64,000 nucleotides of DNA from Glycomyces amatae. Lineage in GTDB: Bacteria > Actinomycetota > Actinomycetes > Mycobacteriales > Micromonosporaceae. Below are positions 52,701-60,520 of this stretch, in pieces. The translations under genes and the position numbers were made by a program. Below the pieces are notes generated by a model that had not been told where the DNA came from, ran no database searches, and saw only the letters and a program-made list of their open reading frames with translations. Numbering within the stretch: the stretch's first letter is position 1; each line of letters begins with the position of its first letter. The stretch covers positions 393,386 to 457,385 of the forward strand of contig NZ_JAJLQZ010000003.1 of the NCBI RefSeq assembly GCF_020991375.1. Direction: 5' to 3'.

Positions 52701-55288
52701 TCGTCCGTGGCGGTCACATGCCGCCAGTAGTCGGAGGAGGTCTTGGCGACGACCTGGCCGTCGTCATACGTGATCGCGTCGAGGACGGAACCGGAGAGTT
52801 GGTCGTAGTCGGTGTGCGTATAGCCGAGGGCGTCGGTGAGGGTGACGTCGCGGGTCCCGCCGTTACCGTCGTCGTCACCGTGCATGCCCTGGTAGTACTT
52901 CGTGACGCTCTTGGTCTCGAGGGTCGTGTTCGGGGCTCCGGTCACGGTGACCGTGCTGTAGCCGTGCCAGTCCGCCCAGGTGAAGGTGTCCTCGTCGCCG
53001 ATGCCCTTGTACTGGGTCATGCGCCAGGCCGGGTTGGCGTAGGCGTAGCGGGTGACCTGGTCGAGGCTCTCCGCGGTGCGGTCGGAGACCGTCACCTCGG
53101 TGACCACGTACTTGTTGAACCAGTCGGTGATGTCGTCGTCGTAAGAACCGGGCTGCCAGATCACGGGGAAGCAGCGGCGCTCGTTGGACTTCGGAGTCGG
53201 CGTGTCGCCGGGCGTGCAGTCGGATCCTTCGTAGACGACGTCGATGGCGCCGCCAGTGTCGGTGTAGACGGTCGCCATGCGCGGTCGGATGAGCGGGGAG
53301 ATGGAGTCGCCGATCTCGTCGACTCGGTTCTCCTTCTGGACCGGCAGGAACGTGGTGGAGGGCAGGGTGATCGGGATCGTGCCGGTGCGGCCGGTCCGGG
53401 TGATCGAGTCGAGCCACAGGGTCCGGGTGGTGTCGCCGTTGTCGACGAACGAGTGCGTCAGCGCCCAGGAGTCGACCGGGACGTGGGTCGTGCCGTTCCA
53501 CGTCTGCGTCGTGATTCCGGTGAGACGCTTGCGGGTCCAGAACGTCGGCGACGACTGCGTCGCCTCGCATTCGGTGTCGGCCTTGCAATTGCGGTCCCAT
53601 GGGACGTCCGGCCAGTTGACGGCCGTGTCCTCGTCGAGCGCCGAGGCCGAGCAGTCGATGCTCGAGTCGAGTTCAAGGCAGCGTTCCGCGGTCGTGAACA
53701 CGACCTTGGCGGGAGCCGTCGCGTAAGCGTCGGCCGAGCGCAGCCCGTACTGGATGGACTTGAGGTAGCCGCCGCGGGTGTAGGCGTCGCCGTTCACGTC
53801 GGTGTCGCCGTGCCGGGCGTAGTAGTTGGTCTCCTTGCCGTAGTAGTACGACATGGCCGCGCCGGTCGGGTCGACGACGTAGTCGAGGTTCCACCGCCAG
53901 GCCTGGTCGCAGTAGGCGTCCTCGAAGGTTGCGTCGTAGCACTCGTCACCCGAGTCGTCGCCGAAGACCGGGACGGTCCACGTCGAGTTCGTGGCGGTGT
54001 CGCCCGAGTCGTAGCCGGGAAGGTGGTGGCGTCCGAAGAAGTACTGGGTGCCGTCGGTGGTGGTGACCTTCCAGTACTCGCCGTCGTCGTCACCGTTGTC
54101 AGCGCCGGTGAGGCGCTCGACCTTGGAGCCGTCGTCACCGGAGATGCGCCAGGTGCCGCCGTCCTTGACCAGGTCGCCCGAGGAGCCGCCTAGAACGATC
54201 GAGGCGTTGTCCCACGCCCAGCACTGGTCCCCCGCGCCGGGTTCGGTCTCCGATGCCCCGTCGTCCTTGCAGGACTGGTAGGACCGCTCGATGTAGCCCG
54301 GCTCGTAGGTGAAGCCCTCGCCGATCCAGGAGCCCTGGTTGTTCGTCGCCGACGTGCGTCCGTCGGAGGACTGCGAGGAGTAGGAGAGCGTGATATCTGG
54401 AGCGAGGTCGCCGATGACCGGGGGGACCTCGATGCCGTACGACCACTGGAAGGCGCCCGAGGAGCCGCCGTGGGTCCACTCGGAGGACGGGGCGAGCGCG
54501 GTCGCCGAGAAGTCGCCGCCGGCCGAGGCGTCGGTCGCGGCGAGCGCGACCACGGAGGTCGCCGTGTCCGAGTCGGTCCGGGCCTGCTCGGTCGTCGCCG
54601 TCATGCCGTGGCCGTTCACCGCTCCGGCGAGGCCGGCGCCGCCGGAGCGGCCTTCGTCAGTATCGACGGTGAAGGTCAGCGTCCGCGTCTCGGAGTCGTT
54701 GAACGCCCGGGTCTCCTCAGCACTGGCAGCGCAGTCGTCACCACTGCCCTCTGCGCACTCGGGCAGTGTCCAGGCGGACAGGCGGGAGCCGTAGCCGCCG
54801 CCGTAATATCCGGCCATGGAGTCGTACCCGACTTCGATCTCTACCTCGCCACCGTCGGCGGCGACCGCGAGCAGCACTCCCGCGATCCCCGCCGCGTCGG
54901 CCTCCGCTTCGGGGAGGACGCCGATCTCGACCTGGTCGGGACTGTCCTGGTCGACCTTGGCGACCGTCACCGGAAGTCCGCCCACGGTCGCCGATGCCGA
55001 GCCCTCAGCCAGGTCGAGCACAATGGTGTCGGCCTCGGGCCAAGCGGCCTCCACCGGCTCCTCGACCGCGAGCTCGTTGCCCTCCCGCTCCTCGACTTCG
55101 CCGTCACGGCCCTCTGCCGCGTCGTCATAGCCCGGGGCCTCGGGGACCGATGCCGTGTAGGGCAGCGGCATTCCCGCCATCACGAGGCCGGCCAGGAGGG
55201 CCAGCCCGGAGACGGCGACGGTGAACTTCCGCCGGGCAGCGGCGGCGTGTTCGGCGGGCAGAAGCGAATTGAGGTGCAGTGACGGCAT
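49004..55288 (-). CDS. secreted RHS/YD-repeat polymorphic toxin
   Basis: A 2094-residue protein. An N-terminal hydrophobic helix (about residues 21-42, RRKFTVAVSGLALLAGLVMA) acts as export signal or anchor. An acidic region and SpvB-like strands (GSSGAFQWSYGIEVPPVIGD) follow. Dozens of YD repeats run from about 1150 to 1750 (e.g. YDALGRVTEVW, YDQRGRKTKAVDPDTGETDY). The RHS core ends RARDYNPAIGRFLSVDPIAD...DPTGL (about 1859). The 235-residue tip bears NAFRHAYW, RHE and DLINNNAG, a pattern I associate with the DUF6973 class of toxin tips; activity unknown. The shell would wrap and release the tip. The ATG at 55288 precedes MPSLHLNSLLPAE. Confidence 0.9.
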   Translation of the reverse strand: MPSLHLNSLLPAEHAAAARRKFTVAVSGLALLAGLVMAGMPLPYTASVPEAPGYDDAAEGRDGEVEEREGNELAVEEPVEAAWPEADTIVLDLAEGSASATVGGLPVTVAKVDQDSPDQVEIGVLPEAEADAAGIAGVLLAVAADGGEVEIEVGYDSMAGYYGGGYGSRLSAWTLPECAEGSGDDCAASAEETRAFNDSETRTLTFTVDTDEGRSGGAGLAGAVNGHGMTATTEQARTDSDTATSVVALAATDASAGGDFSATALAPSSEWTHGGSSGAFQWSYGIEVPPVIGDLAPDITLSYSSQSSDGRTSATNNQGSWIGEGFTYEPGYIERSYQSCKDDGASETEPGAGDQCWAWDNASIVLGGSSGDLVKDGGTWRISGDDGSKVERLTGADNGDDDGEYWKVTTTDGTQYFFGRHHLPGYDSGDTATNSTWTVPVFGDDSGDECYDATFEDAYCDQAWRWNLDYVVDPTGAAMSYYYGKETNYYARHGDTDVNGDAYTRGGYLKSIQYGLRSADAYATAPAKVVFTTAERCLELDSSIDCSASALDEDTAVNWPDVPWDRNCKADTECEATQSSPTFWTRKRLTGITTQTWNGTTHVPVDSWALTHSFVDNGDTTRTLWLDSITRTGRTGTIPITLPSTTFLPVQKENRVDEIGDSISPLIRPRMATVYTDTGGAIDVVYEGSDCTPGDTPTPKSNERRCFPVIWQPGSYDDDITDWFNKYVVTEVTVSDRTAESLDQVTRYAYANPAWRMTQYKGIGDEDTFTWADWHGYSTVTVTGAPNTTLETKSVTKYYQGMHGDDDGNGGTRDVTLTDALGYTHTDYDQLSGSVLDAITYDDGQVVAKTSSDYWRHVTATDDHSWGDLEAAFVRDNTTRTDTLKADGTWRRTSSDADYDTAYGLITSMDDFGDGSTSADNRCTTYEYARNTTAHLIDYVKRVETVAVKCEDQPNRATQVVSDMRTFYDYGAYGAAPTDGLATTSQELASHNGTTASYVTTATTTYDGYGRVLTVKDAANVLTTTTYTDTALRNTAQKVTNVLGHAVTTSFDSARHLPTTTTDANSQATTLRYDALGRVTEVWIPIQNPNATGALPYQRYTYSISDTAPIAVTTEQLREDRETYTKSVQIYDGLLRPRQTQATGPSGGRLITDTIYDELGRTAQTNDVYYASGVPSGTLQVVDIGQTDMSTISEYDDLGRATATITAEAGSELWRTESSYWADRTSTSAPEGGTATTTFTDARGQNTELRQYLGSEPTGDFQATTYAYTAAGELKTVTDFDLNTWSFTYDQRGRKTKAVDPDTGETDYTYDVLGNLTSTTDDRGQTVTTVYDSLSRVIETWDGPAGTANGGVQLTKRTWDTQSKGYETGSVSYEDGLKITVGHLGRNWDYQSLGTKYTISGTAAGSLEGVYQATTAYNIDGTTKGRSWDAFGGLDSEAVLYTRDLLGRITKVDGIDGTYANNISYKPEGQIASAQYPTAAATVQQTWVYGEANRLDQTWTEALGRAGSLSNVTYDYDDAGNILSAIDSANAEGMERQAECYGYDGLRRLTEAWTTAAPGTDAGACEGGPETTGVEGAAAYWQSYTFDAAGNRTGMTDHDTTGSGADRSWTYTYGTQTAHTLETVSDGSGESTAFEYDELGNTTGVTSTTGFSQDITWDANGKVETITTTGAALSSTGAVSGDVADGAIEFFYDADGTRIMRATASEATLYVHGVEITLSKTAGSVSSTRAIDLPGDAHRTEKAGDIAQIQISDHNGTGTTAFDCFTGEVTRRYSDPYGNNLATATTAADGNSEWLGQNGYVKGTIDPTGYTHIRARDYNPAIGRFLSVDPIADFAEAQQLNGYSYSDNSPITFSDPTGLKKAGKAKTTTKSAPKPKPGNGGGSDDGDSNGSGDECALCDGSEFENEQAVNDAHDLAEEIAGEAPYNDRVGRYELDWCATYKEYCYFAKEVAENSRDLTEELAVERGWDKSQRNAFRHAYWFASLTAAGMNYDVAQELGVRHEMDATSEGDLWGQRESSIDLINNNAGVRLGIDARSGWASVFGSTPWEYESDLEDIQEDLIYAVEHDGDLPGEFDLNMTGGSTEKHIPEIDDEN

Positions 55289-55332
55289 GTTCGGCTTCTT
55301 CTCTTCTCGCGCAAGGGGTGGGAGGGGCGGCG

Positions 55333-58300
55333 TCAGATCTCGGAGTGCTCGTCGAACGGGAAGGTCAGCTGGGCGGCCACCACCGGGTGGAGTACGCCCG
55401 AATAGGTGCGCACCTCGTCCACCGCGCCGGCGAAGTAGTCGAGATAACCGCTGGCGTCCGTGGCGACTTCGCCGAAACCGCGGCCGATCTGCAGACTGCC
55501 GGTCGCCGTCCACGCCGTCGTTGCGAGTCCTGTCAGCGGATCCGAGGGGACGCCGTTGACGTACAGGCGCGCCTCGCCGGTGATGCCGTCGAAGACCACG
55601 ACGATCGCCTGGCCCTGGGATTCGGCCGTCGGCTGCACGCTGCTGGTCACCGACTGGACCGCCGCATCGCGCTCGTCCGCTCCGGTCATGCGCAGTTCCC
55701 ACAGACCGCTGTCAGCGTCGTAGCCGACCTCGATCGCCGAGTTCCGCGTGCCGGGGATCGACAGAAGCGTCATCGATTGGGTCGGGACCGCGGTGTCCAG
55801 GCGGACACGGGCCGCCAGGGAGAACGATCGGGCGGTGTCGACGTTCGGCGTGGACACCGAGGCGTAGTCGTCCGCGCCGTCGAGGACGAGGTGCCCGGTG
55901 CCGTTGAGCGCGGGCAGATCCAGGTCCGGGTCGGTCGGGCTGTAGATCGAGGCTCCGTTCCCGAGGACGGCCGGGAGGCCGTCGTCGAAATCAGGGCTGC
56001 TGACCCCGTCGTCGCCGACGCCGTTGAACTGCCAGTAACCGCTGCGGAGCGCGGCCTGGTAACCGAGTTCGAGCGCTTCGTCAGGCGACACCACCCGGTC
56101 GAAGACTCGCACGTCGGCGATCGCGCCGTCGAAGTGATCGGCCCAGGCACCCCCGGCGTTGGCGCGTCCGATCTGGACTGTTCCGTCGCCCCACCACGCG
56201 GATTGACGCGCGGACGAGTCGGTGGCGACGCCGTTGATGTAGAGGGTCATCTGGTCGGTGAAGTCGTTCCAGACGCCGACGAGGTGGACCCATTCCGTCC
56301 GGTTCGTCACGGTCACCTGGCCCCCGGTGACCTCCCATGCACTGAAGGCGCCCATGGCCATGTCGGGCATCGACAGCACCCATGTGCCCGAGGTCGACGA
56401 GATAGACCGGTAGCCGAGGGTCATGCCGGCTTCGCCGAGACCGCCGTCGATGGAGGCGACAACACCGTCGCTGGCGAGATCGTCGACTTGGGCCCACGCC
56501 GCGATCGCGACGCCCTCACCGGTGGAGGCGATGCCGTAGGCGGGGGTCGTGATGTACGCGTCGGCGGAGCCGTCGAACGATGCCGCGGGCGCGGCGCCGG
56601 GCCCGTCGGCCGCGAACGTCACTCCCAGGCCTGGGGTGCCGGTGTTGGCGCCGGTGGAGTTCGCCGCCTCAGTCGATCCGGCGGCGTCACCGAGGCTCCA
56701 GGCTCCGACGGCTCCGGTCTCGGAGACGAGGAAGCTGTACGAGGTGCCGGCCGTCCAACCCGCGGCGTCGACAGCCGTGATGTTCGCCGTGTGGCGCCCG
56801 GGCGCCATCGGCATGTACGTCACGGTCGCCGGGTCCGACATCGCCGCCAGTGTGATCGTCTGCGGTCCGGTGTCGTCCTGGTCGAAGTCCACTGTGTAGG
56901 CGACCACGTCGGCCGCCGCCGAGTCAACGGTCAGCGAACCGATCTCGCCGACCATAGGACTGGGCGTGTCGCCGGCGGGGAGGTCGGTGGAGGACACGGT
57001 CGGCGGACTGGGTTTGCTCGTGTCGTAGATGAAACGGCAGCGTGTCGGATTGCCGGACGAGGACCAGGAGGAGTACGACGTGCCGTCGTAGGCGCGAACC
57101 TCCCAGCGGACCTCAGTCCCCGAGGCGATCGCGGGGAATCCACTGAGCGTCTCGAGGTTGATCTGCGCTTCGAGTCCGGACGCTTTCGCGGAGGTCAGTG
57201 GGGCCTTGAACAGCACATTGTTGTTCTTGTCGGTGAACCAGAACTCGCCGCGGAGCTGGTCCTTGTCTGCGTCGGTCAGCGCCGCGTACACGATCGGGAG
57301 CGTCGGCGTGTACGAGGTCGCGTCGATGGTCCACTGGCAAGTGCCCGCCGAGGAGCGCAGGTCGTCCATCGCCGGCTGGTTGGGCGGGGTGTTGTAGGTG
57401 ACCCGCAGGTGCCCATTGTTGCAGAACCGCATCCAGTGGGTCGAATCCGACTCGTTGTCGTTGCGCACCCCGAACGTCAGTGACGAGGTACCCTTCGACG
57501 CCGCGTTGGCGACCTCGGTCTTCACGTCCCACTCGGTGGCGTGGTCGGCCGAGTAGTCGCAGTCGCCGCCGGAGGGGGCGGGGGTGTTCGCCGAATCGAC
57601 CATCGAACCCGAGGGTTGGTTGTTCCAATTCGTCGAGGAGGAGATGCCGCCGGTCAGGTACAGGTCGGCATAGTGGGCCTTGTTCTCGCCGTAGTAGTTG
57701 TGGCGCAGTGTCGCCGCGAATGTCGCCTCGACGATGACCTTGCGGCTGTAGGCGGAGGTGGGAACCCTGAAGAAGATTCGCTTCTTCTCGCACAGCGCTC
57801 CCGGGGCGGAGAACGCGGAGCAGTTCCCGACGCCTTGGTCGCCGCTCCATTTCCAGTACTCGGTACTGGAGTACGCCGATGCCACCATCGCCCACGCCGT
57901 GCGCGAAGCGCTGCGGTAGACCGGGTCGATGTAGACGGGGTAGACCGTGTCGGCCCCGGTGAGCAGCGCTTCGTCCGGCACCAGGTCGACCGAGTCGACG
58001 TCGGCCGTCGCCTCGACATCGGCCTGGGCGCCGACCTGCTCGGCGACCTCGGCTGCCAGATCGGCGTCGTCGGGGTCGGCCGCGGCCAGGGCGGGGTCGG
58101 AGGCAAAGGCTTCGGCGACACCGCTGGAGTCCCACATGGACGGCGTGTCGGCCTCAAGCCACAGGTCGTCGGTGGTCTCGTCCGTGATGGCCAGACCGCC
58201 GTGGGCGTTCGTCTCCACCACGGCGCCGTCGAGGGTCACCGGCCACTCGATGGCTGCCAGTTCAGGGTTCTCCGCGGCCTCGGCGGTCTTCACCACCAGG

Positions 58301-58926
58301 GTGTGCGTGAAGCCGTCTTCGAGCGCGGTCACCCGCAGGTCCACGTCCGTCAGCACCTCCGCATAGGTGGCGGTGTCGCCTTCGATCGTGGGCTCCGGCA
58401 GGTCCCCGTCCCAGTCCAGGGTCATTGTGTGGTCGTTCTTCACGAGGGTCACCATCGGCTCGTCCCCGCCTGAGGAGAACGCCAGCTGGACTGTCGCGGC
58501 CTTCGGCGCGATGGTGCCGTTCTCGTCGACTTCGAGAGTCGGATCGATGTCCGCCCATTCGCCGTCGATCATGGTGCGAACCGGCAGGACGTACTCCGTG
58601 GCGGTGAAGGTCCCGTCCGGGTTCGCCACCACGTCGCGAGTCTCCGAGCGCAGGTTGAGCGCTTCGACGCCCTCACCCGACGCGGCGGCTTCGGCGAGCG
58701 CCTCCGCTTCCGAGTACGCCACGCCGTCGGTGGCGGTGGTCTCCTCTTGGGCTTCGGCGACGGGGACGTCGTCCTTGTTCCAGGGCCAGGTGGACAGTCC
58801 CGCGGTCAGCACCAGGGTGAGGGCGCCAGTGCCGGCGATCGTCCAGAGCCGGCGGGGTGTCGAGGGATACATCGGCTTCCTTGCGGTCGAGGGGTCCGGG
58901 GAACTGGTGTTCGCTGTGGTACTCAT
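55333..58926 (-). CDS. secreted DNRLRE/LamG-domain protein of the RHS operon
   Basis: A 1197-residue protein. A hydrophobic signal helix (about residues 26-46, TIAGTGALTLVLTAGLS) is followed by an N-terminal region with VYPVYIDPVYRSAS. A DNRLRE-type jelly-roll comes next (about 325-490, with NKAHYADLYLTGGISSSTNW and HWMRFCNNGHLRVTYNTPPN), then Ig-like strands and two LamG-like jellyroll domains (about 745-930 and 955-1185). The ATG overlaps the FG-GAP gene before it by ATGA, and the RHS gene starts 44 bases later. LamG proteins directly before RHS genes are common in actinomycetes; a surface-binding or delivery role is inferred. Confidence 0.85.
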   Translation of the reverse strand: MSTTANTSSPDPSTARKPMYPSTPRRLWTIAGTGALTLVLTAGLSTWPWNKDDVPVAEAQEETTATDGVAYSEAEALAEAAASGEGVEALNLRSETRDVVANPDGTFTATEYVLPVRTMIDGEWADIDPTLEVDENGTIAPKAATVQLAFSSGGDEPMVTLVKNDHTMTLDWDGDLPEPTIEGDTATYAEVLTDVDLRVTALEDGFTHTLVVKTAEAAENPELAAIEWPVTLDGAVVETNAHGGLAITDETTDDLWLEADTPSMWDSSGVAEAFASDPALAAADPDDADLAAEVAEQVGAQADVEATADVDSVDLVPDEALLTGADTVYPVYIDPVYRSASRTAWAMVASAYSSTEYWKWSGDQGVGNCSAFSAPGALCEKKRIFFRVPTSAYSRKVIVEATFAATLRHNYYGENKAHYADLYLTGGISSSTNWNNQPSGSMVDSANTPAPSGGDCDYSADHATEWDVKTEVANAASKGTSSLTFGVRNDNESDSTHWMRFCNNGHLRVTYNTPPNQPAMDDLRSSAGTCQWTIDATSYTPTLPIVYAALTDADKDQLRGEFWFTDKNNNVLFKAPLTSAKASGLEAQINLETLSGFPAIASGTEVRWEVRAYDGTSYSSWSSSGNPTRCRFIYDTSKPSPPTVSSTDLPAGDTPSPMVGEIGSLTVDSAAADVVAYTVDFDQDDTGPQTITLAAMSDPATVTYMPMAPGRHTANITAVDAAGWTAGTSYSFLVSETGAVGAWSLGDAAGSTEAANSTGANTGTPGLGVTFAADGPGAAPAASFDGSADAYITTPAYGIASTGEGVAIAAWAQVDDLASDGVVASIDGGLGEAGMTLGYRSISSTSGTWVLSMPDMAMGAFSAWEVTGGQVTVTNRTEWVHLVGVWNDFTDQMTLYINGVATDSSARQSAWWGDGTVQIGRANAGGAWADHFDGAIADVRVFDRVVSPDEALELGYQAALRSGYWQFNGVGDDGVSSPDFDDGLPAVLGNGASIYSPTDPDLDLPALNGTGHLVLDGADDYASVSTPNVDTARSFSLAARVRLDTAVPTQSMTLLSIPGTRNSAIEVGYDADSGLWELRMTGADERDAAVQSVTSSVQPTAESQGQAIVVVFDGITGEARLYVNGVPSDPLTGLATTAWTATGSLQIGRGFGEVATDASGYLDYFAGAVDEVRTYSGVLHPVVAAQLTFPFDEHSEI

Positions 58927-59501
58927 GCCAGGGACGCTCCGAACGAGGCGGTATCAGCGGCGGTGAGGCCGAAGTCCTCTGGGGTATGGGCCAGGATCGG
59001 GTCGGTGCCACCGGCGACGATGTTGTCCCAGGGCACTCCGTAGACCGCGGGGTCGGTTTCACTGCGGACGGTGACCCACAGGTGCGTCTGCGTGGCGTGC
59101 AGGACCGAGCCGAGCCGGCCGCCTTCGGCCAACACAATGCCAGCGGCCTCGAGCGCGGCCCGCACCGAGTCGCCGCCCTCGGCTTCGGCTTCGGTCATGG
59201 AGAACAAGCTCGCCTCACCGACCTCGTGCATCCCAGCGGCCTCGTCGTCCTCGCCGGGCGCTCCAGCGGCCATCAGCAGCGTGTCGGTGCTCGTGTTCTG
59301 GCCCGGGGTGCGGTTGACCATCGCCACCGCCGTTCCGAACGCGTCCCCCGGTTCAGCGGTGTCGTCAGGGTTCTTATCGAGGTCCTGGGTGAGGTTCTTG
59401 TACTCGGAGACGCCGGCACCCGGCGACCACATGGCCATCGACAATCCCGCGGACATGTTCGGACCGATCGCCTCGCCCGGAGCCCCGACCGCGATCATCA
59501 T
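58923..59501 (-). pseudogene. FG-GAP protein 2, C-terminal fragment after frameshift
   Basis: A 192-residue frame beginning MMIAVGAPGEAIGPNMSAG that matches the last third of FG-GAP protein 1 (same GAPGEAIG, NRTPxQNTSTDTLLMAAGAP, and the nearly identical ending TAADTASFGASLA). The ATG at 59501 overlaps the stop of the preceding fragment by ATGA, so translation could restart here, or the two parts may be one gene with a single-base error or mutation. Its stop overlaps the LamG-gene start, again by ATGA. On its own it lacks a signal peptide. Confidence 0.75.
59011..59087 (-). repeat. 77-base repeat shared with FG-GAP gene 1
   Basis: Identical without mismatch to 60605-60681. It codes the segment around LWVTVRSETDPAVYGVPWDN in both paralogues. 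Neighbouring sequence is less alike, suggesting gene conversion or very recent partial duplication. Confidence 0.95.
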
Positions 59502-60520
59502 CCGCACGAGGTGCCGGTGGTGGGGGTGTAGTCGACCATGTCGAGCGAGAACCCGTACATGTCGCCGTTCTCCCGCGCACCGGAGATCCCGTCCGTGCCC
59601 TGATCCCACGCCACGATCAACGGCGGGGTCGCCTCGGATTCGGCATGCGCGAACAGGTGCACAGTGCCCACATACGCGTGACCATCGAGTCCCTCACCCG
59701 GCCCACCGATAGCGAACCCCGACGCTGACGCCGCGACCGCATAGCCGTACAGGTCACCGGTCTCACTGTCTCCGGGCACGCCATCGGTGTCCTGATGAAC
59801 CGCCTTCGCCCAAGTCGGGGTGATGTAGAGCACCATTCCACTCTGCTCACCGGCATTGACCCCTTCACCGGGAGACCCCGCCACCAGAAACGGCATGCCA
59901 TCGATACTGGTGCCCGCCGCCAGCGACCACCCGAACCGGTCGCCGGCCTCGTTGGCCCAACCGCCGAGGCTGTTCTGCGCCCACGTCTCCGCGTTGGCGG
60001 TATCCAGACCCGCCGAGGAACCGGGAATGAACACCACCACACCGGCTTCGGCAACCGTGTTGTTCGACCACTTCTCAAACGGCGCACCGATGAACAGGTC
60101 TGTGCAGCCGTCGCCGTTCCAATCGGTCGTGGCCATCGCGAACCCGAACCGCTCGCCCGCACCGTTGTCGTTGTCGGGGATGTGGTTCTGCGTGATCGTC
60201 TGCGTACCGCCGTCGCCGTAGGCAATGTGCACCCAGCCCGCGCGGACTTGGCCGTTCACCGTCGCGTCGGGGTCGCCGATCGCCAGATCGGCTACGCCAT
60301 CCCCGTCGAAATCCGAGTCGGTTCCGGGAGTGCACGCTTGCGCATGGGCGGGCGCCGACACGGCGACCAGCCCGGTGAGCGCGAACCCGGTCGCGCACAC
60401 CAGGGCCAGCATCCGCTGTCGCCGGGGACGGTCAGGTCGGAAGGAGCGGGCTCGCATGCTGGGGTCGCTTTCGGATGCTCGCGGGGACTGGTGCAGACGG
60501 TGTCGTCGGGTCAGTTTCAT
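59498..60520 (-). pseudogene. FG-GAP protein 2, N-terminal fragment before frameshift
   Basis: A 340-residue frame with a signal peptide (about residues 36-61, ending APAHAQA) and FG-GAP/integrin-like propeller repeats. Calcium loops such as DSDFDGDGVADLAIGDPDA and TDWNGDGCTDLFIGAPFEKW are visible. It ends abruptly after SLDMVDYTPTTGTSCG where the intact paralogue continues in the other frame; together the two fragments have 532 residues, like FG-GAP protein 1. The start ATG overlaps the stop of FG-GAP gene 1 by ATGA. It may be a genuine pseudogene, a split gene rescued by reinitiation, or a sequencing error. Confidence 0.75.

Noticed and set aside
55279..57483. Very long plus-strand frames opposite the RHS and LamG genes
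   Set aside because: They are antisense shadows with Arg/Gly/Val-rich composition caused by the codon bias of the real genes.
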